Source of the DNA: Desulfobacterales bacterium
GTDB taxonomy: Bacteria; Desulfobacterota; Desulfobacteria; Desulfobacterales; UBA2174_A
Assembly: GCA_025454075.1 (NCBI GenBank)
Contig: JALOPD010000121.1
Coordinates: 1 to 11,373, forward strand
Direction: 5' to 3'
Length of the DNA stretch: 11,373 nt
Each line of letters starts with the position of its first letter. Positions within the stretch are counted from its first letter, which is position 1. Under the pieces are notes generated by a model, which saw only the letters and a program-made list of their open reading frames with translations, did no database searches and had not been told where the DNA came from. This document shows, piece by piece, positions 1 through 7,159 of the stretch. The position numbers and the translations under genes were made by a program.

Positions 1-204
1 GACGGCAAGAAGGCGTTCGGCAGCCGCGTGGACCGCCACGAGCGGATCGGGGAGGGGACCCTGGGGCTCGAGGCCTTCCGACTGATCATGAACGACCCCC
101 GCTTCGACGGCATCCCCATGATCCTGGAGACACCCGACGAGAGCCGCTGGGCGGAGGAGATCCGCCTGCTGAAGGCGATGGCGGAGTATCGGGCTGCCGG
201 CTGA
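1..204 (+). CDS. nfo: Deoxyribonuclease IV (endonuclease IV, AP endonuclease), C-terminal part
   Basis: This is the 3' end of an endonuclease IV gene; the first base of the window is already in frame and the gene stops with TGA at 202-204, leaving 67 residues. Endonuclease IV cleaves DNA 5' of abasic sites in base excision repair, using a three-metal zinc centre in a TIM barrel. The fragment shows the family's last metal-binding elements: the GSRVDRHE block (Asp11 and His13 of the fragment, equivalent to E. coli Asp229 and His231), then [11 protein letters not shown], then the ILETP strand with Glu43 (equivalent to Glu261). The reading ends about 20 residues after that glutamate, as usual for the family. 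The N-terminal three quarters lie outside the window. It looks intact and unrelated in function to the genes downstream. Confidence 0.93.
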   Translation, partial: DGKKAFGSRVDRHERIGEGTLGLEAFRLIMNDPRFDGIPMILETPDESRWAEEIRLLKAMAEYRAAG

Positions 205-294
205 TACCGCCTGGACCGGGAGATGGAGAAGCTATATCATATATTTCATCGGTAGCCTGCGGTTCCCCTTGCTTGACAACCAAAGGAGAGGGGC
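205..294. other. Short intergenic spacer between nfo and the membrane-protein gene
   Basis: This 90-base gap holds an AT-rich patch at about 232-247 that could serve as a -10 region, but no convincing -35 partner at proper spacing was seen. A TTGACA at 273-278 is too close to the start codon to act as a -35 for the next gene. A strong ribosome binding site (AGGAG, inside AAAGGAGAGG at about 282-291) sits just ahead of the ATG at 295. No stem followed by a T-run was found after nfo. Confidence 0.4.
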
Positions 295-1335
295 ATGATT
301 GGGAAGGACGGTTCAGGCCCGCCATCAGATCCGGTTGCGCCTCACATGGTGGATGAACTGCTGAAGGGCGTCCACTGGGGCTCCCGCTGGTTCCGGCGCA
401 GCGACATCCTGCGGTTGGGGACGGCCATCGGGCTGATGGAGATCAGGCTGCGCCACTACGTCGAGCTCTGCCGGCGGCCTCTCGGCGCGGGCGAAGACCG
501 GCCTGAGATCGACGAGGCGTCGGGCGTCTCCTGCGGCCGGCTTTCGGCCGCCGATCTCGGCAAATGCGAGCGGTTGCTGGGAGAGGCGAAAAGCGCCCTT
601 ACGATCGGCGCCGTGGACAGCGCCTGGATGGTTCTGAACGAGCTCGAACGCGAGATGGTCATGGCCTTGAGCGACGCGGAGCTCAAGGCGCGTTTGACCT
701 CTGCTCAGGCGGAAGCCGGAGAGAAACTCGGCAAATGGAGGGGCAGCGCCGTCAAGAAACTTCCGCAGGAGCTCGGTCTCGCCGGCGAGCCCGGGCGCGA
801 GGCGCCGGCCCAGGCTCCGGCACAGCCATTCAGCTCACGCGCAGCCACCCTGGCAGCGCTCAGGGAAACCATGTTCCACCTTCACAACAGCTCGCAAAAC
901 CTTTACCACAACATCGGCCGCATTCGGCGCCAAGTAACGATCGCATCGCTCTCCGTGGCCGTGATGGTGGTCGCGGTCTGGGTGCTGAACGCAAATGGGT
1001 TTTTCGATGCGCTCGGCGGCTCGATCCGGGAGCGGATTCCGCTGGCAGTCCTCAGCGGGCTGCTCGGCGGGGTGTTGAGCGTGGCGCACAATGTCAGCAA
1101 GGTGGACCCGAAGCTGAAGATCCCGGAGGTCAGGGCGTCGTTTCTGGTGACACTCACCCGCCCTATCGTCGGCGCGGCAGTGGCTCTCCCGATCCTGGTC
1201 CTCATCGAGTCGGGGCTCATCAATATTCCGGGAGATCAGCGGATATGGGCCGTGCCGGCGTTCTGCTTTCTGGGCGGGTTCAGCGAGCGTTGGTTTTTCG
1301 GGATTGTCGAGAAACTGGAGAAGCCGAGGCCATGA
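295..1335 (+). CDS. Membrane protein of unknown function with four predicted C-terminal TM segments
   Basis: I do not recognise this 346-residue protein. The ATG at 295 is well supported by an AGGAG ribosome binding site 7 or so bases upstream. Residues 1-180 are soluble and charged, with predicted helices (about 36-60, 84-145) and an Ala/Pro-rich linker at about 165-178. Residues 183-212 form an amphipathic helix running into the membrane. Four hydrophobic segments follow at about 214-235, 246-265, 284-306 and 315-332. The last contains GGFSERWFFG followed by a short charged tail; an aromatic or hydrophobic 'GFSER' ending of this kind recurs in bacterial multi-pass proteins of unknown role (from memory, not searched). 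There is no signal peptide. Its TGA overlaps the Nudix start codon (ATGA), so the two are probably co-translated. A soluble sensor or effector module anchored by a four-helix membrane domain is a reasonable guess, no more. Confidence 0.8.
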   Translation: MIGKDGSGPPSDPVAPHMVDELLKGVHWGSRWFRRSDILRLGTAIGLMEIRLRHYVELCRRPLGAGEDRPEIDEASGVSCGRLSAADLGKCERLLGEAKSALTIGAVDSAWMVLNELEREMVMALSDAELKARLTSAQAEAGEKLGKWRGSAVKKLPQELGLAGEPGREAPAQAPAQPFSSRAATLAALRETMFHLHNSSQNLYHNIGRIRRQVTIASLSVAVMVVAVWVLNANGFFDALGGSIRERIPLAVLSGLLGGVLSVAHNVSKVDPKLKIPEVRASFLVTLTRPIVGAAVALPILVLIESGLINIPGDQRIWAVPAFCFLGGFSERWFFGIVEKLEKPRP

Positions 1336-1772
1336 CGACTGCAGGCGGAACGAGCGAGCGCTCGGACTACTTCCGGGCGGGTGTCGGCGGCATGGTGATC
1401 GACTCGGCCGGGCGGATTCTGGTGCTTAAGAGGGCGGACGTGGCGACCGGAGGCTGGCAGATGCCCCAGGGGGGGATCCGCCCTGGGGAGGAGCCCGAGG
1501 CGGCGCTCGCGCGTGAGCTCGGCGAGGAGACCGGCCTGCGGCCATCGGATCTCGAGGTGCTGGCCGTCTGCCGGGAGTGGCTGGTCTACGAACTGCCGGC
1601 CCGATTCCGCAACGCGAAGGTGGGAAGAGGGCAGGCCCAAAGGTGGTTTTTATGCCGACTGCGCGGCGCGGCGGAGAGGGTCAGGCCGGACGGCGTCGAC
1701 GCCCCCTTCCGGAAGCCCGTTTACAGCCGCCTCGTCGCTGAATTCTCGCCGTACCTTTCTCCAACGGATTGA
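1332..1772 (+). CDS. RppH-like Nudix hydrolase (RNA pyrophosphohydrolase / dinucleoside polyphosphate hydrolase family)
   Basis: The protein has 146 residues if it starts at the ATG overlapping the previous stop; the same frame is open back to about 564, but that stretch is antisense-like Arg-rich shadow of the upstream gene. A perfect Nudix box GX5EX7REUXEEXGU spans residues 47-69, preceded by WQMPQGG (42-48), which is the RppH/Ap4A hydrolase signature. Further family marks are REWLVYELP (about 81-89) and GQAQRWFL. RppH removes pyrophosphate from 5'-triphosphate RNA and starts 5'-dependent decay; related enzymes cleave dinucleoside polyphosphates. The catalytic glutamates Glu62, Glu65 and Glu66 are all present. 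The C-terminus is odd: the FxxWRW-containing segment usually found before the final PFKRPVY helix is missing (here the PFRKPVY motif follows almost directly), making it about 20-30 residues shorter than E. coli RppH. Whether it still acts on RNA is therefore uncertain. Confidence 0.88.
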   Translation: MTTAGGTSERSDYFRAGVGGMVIDSAGRILVLKRADVATGGWQMPQGGIRPGEEPEAALARELGEETGLRPSDLEVLAVCREWLVYELPARFRNAKVGRGQAQRWFLCRLRGAAERVRPDGVDAPFRKPVYSRLVAEFSPYLSPTD

Positions 1773-1789
1773 ACCCGCCGACCTGAGTT

Positions 1790-2617
1790 CTACTCCTTCA
1801 GCGCTCCCATCGTGAGCCCCTGCACGATGGTCTTGCGCACGAAGAAGGCGAACACCGAGACCGGAAGGACGATCAGGGTCGCCGCCGCACCGATGCCGGC
1901 CCAGTCGATCTTGCCGTAGGAGATGAAGTTGTACACAGCCACCGGAACGGTCTTGGTCTTCGGGCCGGAGAGGATCAACGAAAACAGGAACTGGTTCCAG
2001 GAGAAAATAAACGCCATGATGGCCGAAGTGGCGATGCCGTTGCGCACCAGGGGCAGCACGATGAGGAGGAAGCTTTTCAGCCGCGAGCATCCGTCGATCA
2101 TGGCCGCGTCTTCCAGCTCCGCCGGCACGCCCTCGAAAAAGGCGACCATCAGCCAAGCCACCATGGGCAGGGTGATGATCAGGTGGGTCAGGGTCAGGGC
2201 CGTGTAAGTGTCGATCAATTTGAGGTGGCGGAAGATGATGTACCAGGGCAGCAGGTAGCTTACAAACGGGGTCATCCGCGCGAGCAGGATGATGATTCCG
2301 ATCTTACCCTGACGGTACTTCGCGATGGAATAGGCCGCCGGCAGCCCCAGCACCAGCGAAAGCCCCGTGGCGAGCGTGGCGATGATGAGGCTGTTCAAGA
2401 GGTACTGGAAGAAATTGTGCTGCTGAAAAACGGCCTGGAAGTTTTCCAGGGTCGGCGTGAAAAGAAACTCCGGCGGGTAGGCGATGTTCTGCACACCGGT
2501 CTTGAGGCCGGTCATGATCATCCAGACGAAGACGAACAGCGGCGCCACGCACAGGCCCACGGCCCCCGCATAAAACAGGGCCGACCGCAATATCTTGATC
2601 GCAGCCCGTTTTGCCAT
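1790..2617 (-). CDS. Carbohydrate ABC transporter permease, MalG type
   Basis: This 275-residue inner-membrane protein is one half of the importer's transmembrane channel. It has six predicted membrane segments (about 15-36, 74-96, 108-128, 141-162, 196-216, 241-262), normal length for the MalG/UgpE/LacG family. The cytoplasmic EAA loop that docks on the ATPase is clear at about 167-189 (ELEDAAMIDG, then a hydrophobic stretch ending in LP). It starts at ATG 2617 after a strong ribosome binding site (AAGGGGGG), 21 bases after the stop of the MalF-type permease, so the pair is translated from one message. It is the last gene of the minus-strand operon and lies only 17 bases from the convergent Nudix gene; no terminator is visible in that gap. 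Substrate cannot be read from the sequence. Confidence 0.93.
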   Translation of the reverse strand: MAKRAAIKILRSALFYAGAVGLCVAPLFVFVWMIMTGLKTGVQNIAYPPEFLFTPTLENFQAVFQQHNFFQYLLNSLIIATLATGLSLVLGLPAAYSIAKYRQGKIGIIILLARMTPFVSYLLPWYIIFRHLKLIDTYTALTLTHLIITLPMVAWLMVAFFEGVPAELEDAAMIDGCSRLKSFLLIVLPLVRNGIATSAIMAFIFSWNQFLFSLILSGPKTKTVPVAVYNFISYGKIDWAGIGAAATLIVLPVSVFAFFVRKTIVQGLTMGALKE

Positions 2618-2638
2618 CCGCTTTTCCCCCCTTGCAGC

Positions 2639-3532
2639 TCAGCGGTCCAGGGCGCTGAGCCGCATCCGGTTCATGACCACGTTGAAGACCAGCACGATCA
2701 TGAACACCGCCACCATGAGCGCCGAGCCGTAGCCCGCTTTGAAGAAACCGAAACCGACCTGGTAGGAATAGAGGTAAAGGGTCTCCGAGGCGATTCCCGG
2801 CCCGCCCTGGGTGATGGTGTAGATCATGTCGAACTCCTTGAGGTTGTCCAGGGAGCGCAGCATCAGGGCGGCGATCAGCACCGGTCGGATCAGGGGCAGG
2901 GTGATGTACCAGAAAATCTGTAGAGCGCTCGCCCCGTCGATGCGGGCCGCCTCGTACGGGTCCGGCGGCAGGGACTTCAGGCCGGCCAGCACGATGAGTG
3001 TGATCATGGGCGTCCACTTCCACACATCCACCATCACCAGCGAGAGCACCGCGGTGTGCTCGCTGCTCACCCACAGGCTGCCCGGCAGACCGATGCTGCG
3101 CAGCAGGTAGTTCAAGACTCCGATCTCGGGGTTGAGCATCACCCGCCAGATCAGGGCCACGGCCACGGGAGTCGCGGCAAACGGGAAAATGTAAATGGCC
3201 TGGACGGCCTCGCTGCCTCGGAATTCGCGGTTGAAGTAGAGCGCGATGAGAAGCCCCAGGGTGAGCTCGAGGAAAAGGCTCAGGCCGCTGAAATAGACCA
3301 TCACCTTGATCCCGTTCCAGACGCGCTCGTCGGAAGCGAGCTCGATGAAGTTGTCTATCCCGATGAAGCGCGGCTGGCCCAACCCCACGGTCCACTTGGT
3401 GAAAGCGAGGTAGAGGTTGAAGCCGATGGGCAGCACCACGATCAGAAACAGCACGATCACTGCCGGCGCCGGAAAGACCAGGGCCTGGCGGCGATCCACG
3501 AAGCGGCCGATGGCGCTGAGCATGGTGCGCAT
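2639..3532 (-). CDS. Carbohydrate ABC transporter permease, MalF type
   Basis: This 297-residue protein is the second channel subunit. It has an N-terminal membrane segment (about 19-43), then further segments at about 79-101, 112-134, 163-184, 216-226 and 268-288. The EAA loop starts at YEAARIDGAS (193-202) and ends in TLPL near 214. The ETLYLYSYQ and GPG motifs near 244-258 are typical of MalF-like sugar permeases. The frame is open far upstream to about 4390, but that part overlaps the solute-binding protein gene antisense in frame and has shadow composition, so I start at ATG 3532, where family homology begins. An in-frame ATG nine bases downstream is the alternative. The ribosome binding site is weak at both. 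A 182-base gap separates it from the binding-protein gene upstream. Confidence 0.92.
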   Translation of the reverse strand: MRTMLSAIGRFVDRRQALVFPAPAVIVLFLIVVLPIGFNLYLAFTKWTVGLGQPRFIGIDNFIELASDERVWNGIKVMVYFSGLSLFLELTLGLLIALYFNREFRGSEAVQAIYIFPFAATPVAVALIWRVMLNPEIGVLNYLLRSIGLPGSLWVSSEHTAVLSLVMVDVWKWTPMITLIVLAGLKSLPPDPYEAARIDGASALQIFWYITLPLIRPVLIAALMLRSLDNLKEFDMIYTITQGGPGIASETLYLYSYQVGFGFFKAGYGSALMVAVFMIVLVFNVVMNRMRLSALDR

Positions 3533-3714
3533 GGGGCGGGCCGTAGACCCGGAGCTTTCGAACCCGGTCTTGCTTCGGGCCGGTTGTCTGGACAGACCTC
3601 GGTTTATAGAGGGTTTGCTTTTGTGGGGGCGGATCCCCGCCGCGATGTCACGCCGGGTACACATCCCTCCCGTTGCGGCTGGCTGCCGTCCCCACAGGGT
3701 TGCAAGCTTGCGCT
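3533..3714 (-). other. Intercistronic region with GC-rich hairpins between binding protein and permease genes
   Basis: This 182-base gap is the longest inside the minus-strand operon. Two stems are visible. One is GGCGG/CCGCC at 3628-3641 with a four-base loop, flanked by extra G and C runs that allow alternative pairing. The other is at 3546-3569, arms GACCCGG and CCCGGTC-like with one mismatch and a loop around TTCGAA, just upstream of the permease start. No T-run follows either stem, so they are not standard terminators. Stems at this position commonly protect the abundant binding-protein message or reduce read-through into permease genes (as known for malE-malF); applying that here is inference. 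Confidence 0.35.
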
Positions 3715-5019
3715 TCAGATCTCCATTTTCTTGTCCATCAGTTCGGCCGCCTTTTTGGCCGCGGCCTCCACATCCTTGCCCTGGATGGCCTCCACGATCA
3801 CCTGGCCGGTGATGTCCCGGATCTCCGGCACGTTGATGACGGGAGGGTTCCACTGGGGCTGGCCGAGTTCGAACGACTTCTGGGTGTTGGCCGTCCAGTC
3901 CGGCTGCTTGTCCCCGGCCTTGTATTCGGGGGAGTTCCAGGCCGACGCGCGCCCCGCCGGGACACCGGCCAGGAGGGCGCCCAGCGCGTTCGGTTTGTTG
4001 GTGGCCCACTGGATGAACAGCCAGGCGGCCTTCTGGCGGTCGGCCGGGCTGTTCTTGTTGATGGCCAGGCTCCAGTTGGACACATGCGGCACGCTGCCCG
4101 CCGGACCGGCCGGGATGACCGCGTAGCCGACCTTGCCGGCCACCTTGGATTCCTTGGGGTTCTCGTAGAGCGACTTGAACACGTTGGCATCGTAAATCAT
4201 GGCGGCCTTGCCCTCCATGAAGGCGGAGGTGCTCTCGGCCCAGTGCAGCATGGTGCCGCCTTCGGGGCCGTAGTTCCGGAGCAGGTCGCCGTAGAACTTG
4301 AAGCTGGCGATGCTGCCGGGGGCGGCGAGATTCGACTTGCCCTGGGGGCTGGTCCAGGAGCCGCCGAAGCTGTAGAGGAAATCCACCCACTGGGAGGTGG
4401 CCGCCGCGCCTTTGCCCCGCAGGGTGATCCCGACCAGCTTCTTGCCGTCGACCTCCTTGCCGTGGAAAAACTTGGCGGTCTCCTCCAGTTCTTTCATGGT
4501 CTCAGGGACCTTGACCTTGAACTGGCTGAAGAGGTCCTTGCGATAGGCCAGCAGCGAGGTTTCGGTGTTGATCACGACCCCGATCTGTTTTCCGTCGATC
4601 GTGGCGGCCTTGGTGAAACTGGCAAAAAAATCGTTGGGGTCCCAGCTGGCCTCGGTGAGCGTGGGGTCTTTGATGAAACCGTCGAGCGGTTGCAGCCAGC
4701 CCGCCTTCCAGTAGTAGAGCTTGTCCTGCCCCGGCATGATCATGAACCCGTCGATCTTGCCGCCGGCATTGAGCTCGATGGTACGCTTGTTGCGGTACTG
4801 GTCCTCCGGGAAGACCTCCATGATGACCTTGATGCCGGTCAGCTTTTCGAATTCGGGGATCTTGGGCTCGATGAAGGTGGTGAAAGGGTGTTTGTTCATC
4901 AGGAACCGGATCTCGACCCCTTTCGACTGCATCCAGTCGACCTGCGCCCAAGCGGCCCCGCATGCAATGACGGCGCCCAGCAAAGCCATGAACACGGTGC
5001 ACGCAATGCTTTTTTTCAT
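3715..5019 (-). CDS. Family 1 extracellular solute-binding protein (sugar/sugar-acid ABC importer)
   Basis: This 434-residue exported protein captures the substrate and delivers it to the permease pair. I choose ATG 5019 because a GAGG ribosome binding site lies about six bases upstream; a GTG at 5031 would add four residues and has a poorer site. The N-terminus (MKK, then a hydrophobic stretch at 5-23) is a signal peptide. Cleavage after AWA (residue 25) is likely, but VIAC at 17-20 also fits a lipobox, so a lipoprotein is possible. The mature part has the two-lobed family 1 layout, with EFEKLTGIKV near 57-65, AFMEGKAAMIYD near 267-278, and W(S)LAINKNS then AAWLFIQWATN at about 316-341, a block shared with sugar- and polyol-binding proteins. 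Near the C-terminus, residues 417-433 are Lys/Ala-rich and helical. The ligand is not identifiable from sequence; context suggests a uronic or aldonic acid or a glycoside of one. Confidence 0.93.
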   Translation of the reverse strand: MKKSIACTVFMALLGAVIACGAAWAQVDWMQSKGVEIRFLMNKHPFTTFIEPKIPEFEKLTGIKVIMEVFPEDQYRNKRTIELNAGGKIDGFMIMPGQDKLYYWKAGWLQPLDGFIKDPTLTEASWDPNDFFASFTKAATIDGKQIGVVINTETSLLAYRKDLFSQFKVKVPETMKELEETAKFFHGKEVDGKKLVGITLRGKGAAATSQWVDFLYSFGGSWTSPQGKSNLAAPGSIASFKFYGDLLRNYGPEGGTMLHWAESTSAFMEGKAAMIYDANVFKSLYENPKESKVAGKVGYAVIPAGPAGSVPHVSNWSLAINKNSPADRQKAAWLFIQWATNKPNALGALLAGVPAGRASAWNSPEYKAGDKQPDWTANTQKSFELGQPQWNPPVINVPEIRDITGQVIVEAIQGKDVEAAAKKAAELMDKKMEI

Positions 5020-5043
5020 GTCGCGCCTCACTTTCTCTTTGGG

Positions 5044-6147
5044 TTAAACAATGGTTTGCAGCGTTTCCCGGTCGAACAGGTGGGTCCTGTTCAGCTTCAC
5101 TTCCACTTCCAGGGTTTGACCCACGGCCATGGGCTGTTCCGGGGACTCCATGCGGGCGACGAGGGAATGGGGGCCGCAGGTCAGATGCACAAACATTTCC
5201 GCTCCCAAGGGTTCCACCACGTCGGCTCGCGCTTTCAATGTGTCTCCGGGGTGATCGGCTCTCCCGGCGGCAGGCACCGCCAGGTCTTCGGGCCGCACTC
5301 CGAAAATGACCGGCCGGCCGGCATACGCTTCGACCGGACGGCTGAAAAGGTCGGGAAGCATCAACCTGAACGCACCGGCGTCCACGAAGTACCGGCCCTG
5401 TTCCAAGACCAGAGTGCACTCGATGAAGTTCATGGCCGGCGAGCCGATGAAGCCGGCCACGAACTGGTTGGAGGGCTTTTTGTAGACCTCGAGCGGCGTT
5501 CCGGACTGCTGCAGGGAGCCGCGATTCATGATGAAGATGCGGCTCGCCATGGTCATGGCCTCCACTTGGTCATGGGTGACGTAGATTATGGTCGCGCCGA
5601 GGCGGCGGTGAAGCTTGCTGATCTCGGCCCGCATGGCGACCCGTAACTTGGCGTCCAGGTTGGACAGCGGCTCGTCGAAAAGGAAAACCTTGGGCTTGCG
5701 CACGATGGCCCGGCCGACGGCTACACGCTGCCGCTGGCCGCCGGAGAGTTGCCTGGGCCGGCGGTCCAGCAAATCGTGGATGCCGAGGATGTCAGCCGCT
5801 TCGCGGACGCGCCGGTCGATCTCCTCCTTGGGGAACTTGCGCATCTTCAGCCCGAAGCCCAGGTTTTCACGGACGCTCATATGGGGGTAGAGTGCGTAGT
5901 TCTGGAAAACCATGGCGATGTCGCGGTCCTTGGGCGCGAGGTCGTTGACCCGCCGGTCGCCGATGTAGATATCGCCCGACGATACGACTTCAAGACCGGC
6001 GATCATTCGGAGCGCCGTGGTTTTGCCGCACCCGGAGGGGCCCACCAGCACCGCAAACTCACGGTCTTGGATCTCGATGCTGAGGCTGTCGACGGCGGTC
6101 ACCGACTTGAACTGTTTGACCACCTTTTTCAGGGTTACCCTGGCCAC
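5044..6147 (-). CDS. Carbohydrate ABC transporter ATPase, MsmK/UgpC/MalK type
   Basis: The 367-residue protein powers the importer from the cytoplasmic side. All nucleotide-binding motifs are intact: Walker A GPSGCGKTT (36-44), Q-loop Gln82, signature LSGGQRQR (134-141), Walker B VFLFDEP (154-160), D-loop SNLD (162-165) and switch His192. The C-terminal third (about 238-367) is the MalK-type OB/TOBE regulatory domain, including FGVRPEDL (282-289). Length matches the family. The start is a GTG at 6147, with an AAAGG ribosome binding site about nine bases upstream. The next gene, the binding protein, starts 24 bases after its stop, so they are in one operon. Family members are sometimes shared between several importers, but here the ATPase is encoded with its own permeases. 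ATPase-first gene order is less common than ATPase-last. Confidence 0.96.
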   Translation of the reverse strand: MARVTLKKVVKQFKSVTAVDSLSIEIQDREFAVLVGPSGCGKTTALRMIAGLEVVSSGDIYIGDRRVNDLAPKDRDIAMVFQNYALYPHMSVRENLGFGLKMRKFPKEEIDRRVREAADILGIHDLLDRRPRQLSGGQRQRVAVGRAIVRKPKVFLFDEPLSNLDAKLRVAMRAEISKLHRRLGATIIYVTHDQVEAMTMASRIFIMNRGSLQQSGTPLEVYKKPSNQFVAGFIGSPAMNFIECTLVLEQGRYFVDAGAFRLMLPDLFSRPVEAYAGRPVIFGVRPEDLAVPAAGRADHPGDTLKARADVVEPLGAEMFVHLTCGPHSLVARMESPEQPMAVGQTLEVEVKLNRTHLFDRETLQTIV

Positions 6148-6304
6148 CCGGTCTGCCTTTCTGCAGCCTGCCGCCGCGCCTCATGGCGGTCCGAAATGTG
6201 TTGTTCACCCTGCTCTTGGAACTATCCGCGGAGAAGCGGCCTGGTTGAACCGATGAGCCCCTGCGAAGGCCTGGCCGTCGGGTCCGGAAGCCTCCTCACT
6301 GCCG
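6148..6304 (-). other. Intergenic gap between the SDR gene and the ABC importer genes
   Basis: This 157-base gap could hold a secondary promoter for the importer genes, but no credible -35/-10 pair was seen on the minus strand. No stem followed by a T-run was seen either, so read-through from the SDR gene is plausible. The last 15 bases carry the ribosome binding site for the ATPase. Confidence 0.3.
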
Positions 6305-7159
6305 TCAAATCGAGTAAGCAGAAAAGCCTCCGTCGATCGGCACCACCACACCGGTCACAAAACTCGCTGCATCCGAGAGCAGCCAGACCAGGGCCCCGAT
6401 CAGGTCATCGGGTTCCCCGTAGCGGCCCATCGGGGTGTGGGCGATCACCTTGCGCGCGCGCGGCAGCAGTTCGCCCGTCTGGCGATCGATGTGCAGGAAC
6501 TTCAGCTGTTCGGTCATGAAAAACCCCGGGGCCAGAGCGTTGACCCGTACCCCGGTGCGGGAAAGATGAACCGCCAGCCAGCGGGTGAAGTTGCTGACAG
6601 AGGCTTTGGCGGCCGAATACGCTGCCACTTTGGTGAGCGGCGTAAGGGCGCTCATGGAAGAGATATTGACAATGGCGCCCTTGCGCTTGGCCACCATGCC
6701 TTTGCAAAAGGTCTGGGTCACGAGAAAAGTGCCCAGAAAATTGAGTTCGAAGACCTGGCGGAATCCGGCCGGGTCAAGATGAAAAAAAGAATTTCCGCCG
6801 GGGTCCAGCGGCTTTTCCGGTTCGTGGAACTCCTCCGAGGTGCTGCCCCGGGGGTCGTTTCCCCCGGCGCCATTGATCAGAAAATCGGGAGGCCCCCACC
6901 GGCGGCAGACCGCTTCGTAACAGTCCCGCAGCTGGTCTGCGTCCAGGACATCGCAGCGATGGGCCTCGGCCTCCCCCCCGGCCCGGCGGACGGACTGGGC
7001 CCTTGCCTGGGCTTTCTCCAGGGCGATATCCAGGACGGCCACCCTAACTCCCATGGCACCGAGAACCTCGGCCATGTGGCCGCAAAGATCCCCGCCCCCG
7101 CCGGTGATGGCGGCTGTTTTTCCGCTCAAATCAAAGCGCTGGAGAAACGTGGCGGCCAT
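6305..7159 (-). CDS. SDR oxidoreductase of the D-mannonate oxidoreductase (fructuronate reductase) type
   Basis: This is a 284-residue classical short-chain dehydrogenase. Motifs, numbered from ATG 7159: cofactor loop TGGGGDLCG (19-27), NGAGGN (96-101), catalytic Ser168, Tyr181 and Lys185 (YSAAK), and a C-terminal VTGVVVPIDGGFSAYS. A long insert after NGAGGN (about residues 102-130, with FFHLD) and the HTPMGRYGEPDDLIG block are what I remember for the SDR-type D-mannonate oxidoreductases of Bacillus and Bacteroides, which reduce D-fructuronate to D-mannonate with NAD(P)H. Cys26 replaces the third glycine of the usual TGxxxGxG loop; I believe this is common in this subfamily. A GTG at 7168 is the alternative start, but the GGGAAGA ribosome binding site, though close, favours ATG 7159. 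It is the first gene of the minus-strand unit, 157 bases ahead of the ATPase. Reduction of another keto-sugar acid, such as 5-ketogluconate, is possible. Confidence 0.85.
   Translation of the reverse strand: MAATFLQRFDLSGKTAAITGGGGDLCGHMAEVLGAMGVRVAVLDIALEKAQARAQSVRRAGGEAEAHRCDVLDADQLRDCYEAVCRRWGPPDFLINGAGGNDPRGSTSEEFHEPEKPLDPGGNSFFHLDPAGFRQVFELNFLGTFLVTQTFCKGMVAKRKGAIVNISSMSALTPLTKVAAYSAAKASVSNFTRWLAVHLSRTGVRVNALAPGFFMTEQLKFLHIDRQTGELLPRARKVIAHTPMGRYGEPDDLIGALVWLLSDAASFVTGVVVPIDGGFSAYSI

Noticed and set aside
233..240. TATATCAT shared between the region before the membrane-protein gene and the gnd promoter (7389-7396)
   Set aside because: An eight-base AT-rich match in two promoter-like regions is expected by chance and has no accompanying conserved spacing.
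564..1331. Upstream extension of the Nudix frame
   Set aside because: It overlaps the membrane-protein gene in another frame, is very Arg/Gly-rich, and the overlapping ATGA gives a natural start at 1332.
3533..4390. Upstream extension of the MalF-type permease frame by 286 codons
   Set aside because: The extension overlaps the binding-protein gene on the same strand in another frame and is low-complexity Arg/Gly/Gln-rich; homology begins at MRTMLSAIG, so the start at 3532 is preferred.
3673..5646. Long plus-strand open frame (about 657 codons) opposite the binding-protein and ATPase genes
   Set aside because: It is antisense to two clear ABC transporter genes, is rich in His, Gly, Asp and Arg with no domain motif, and is a typical GC-driven shadow frame.
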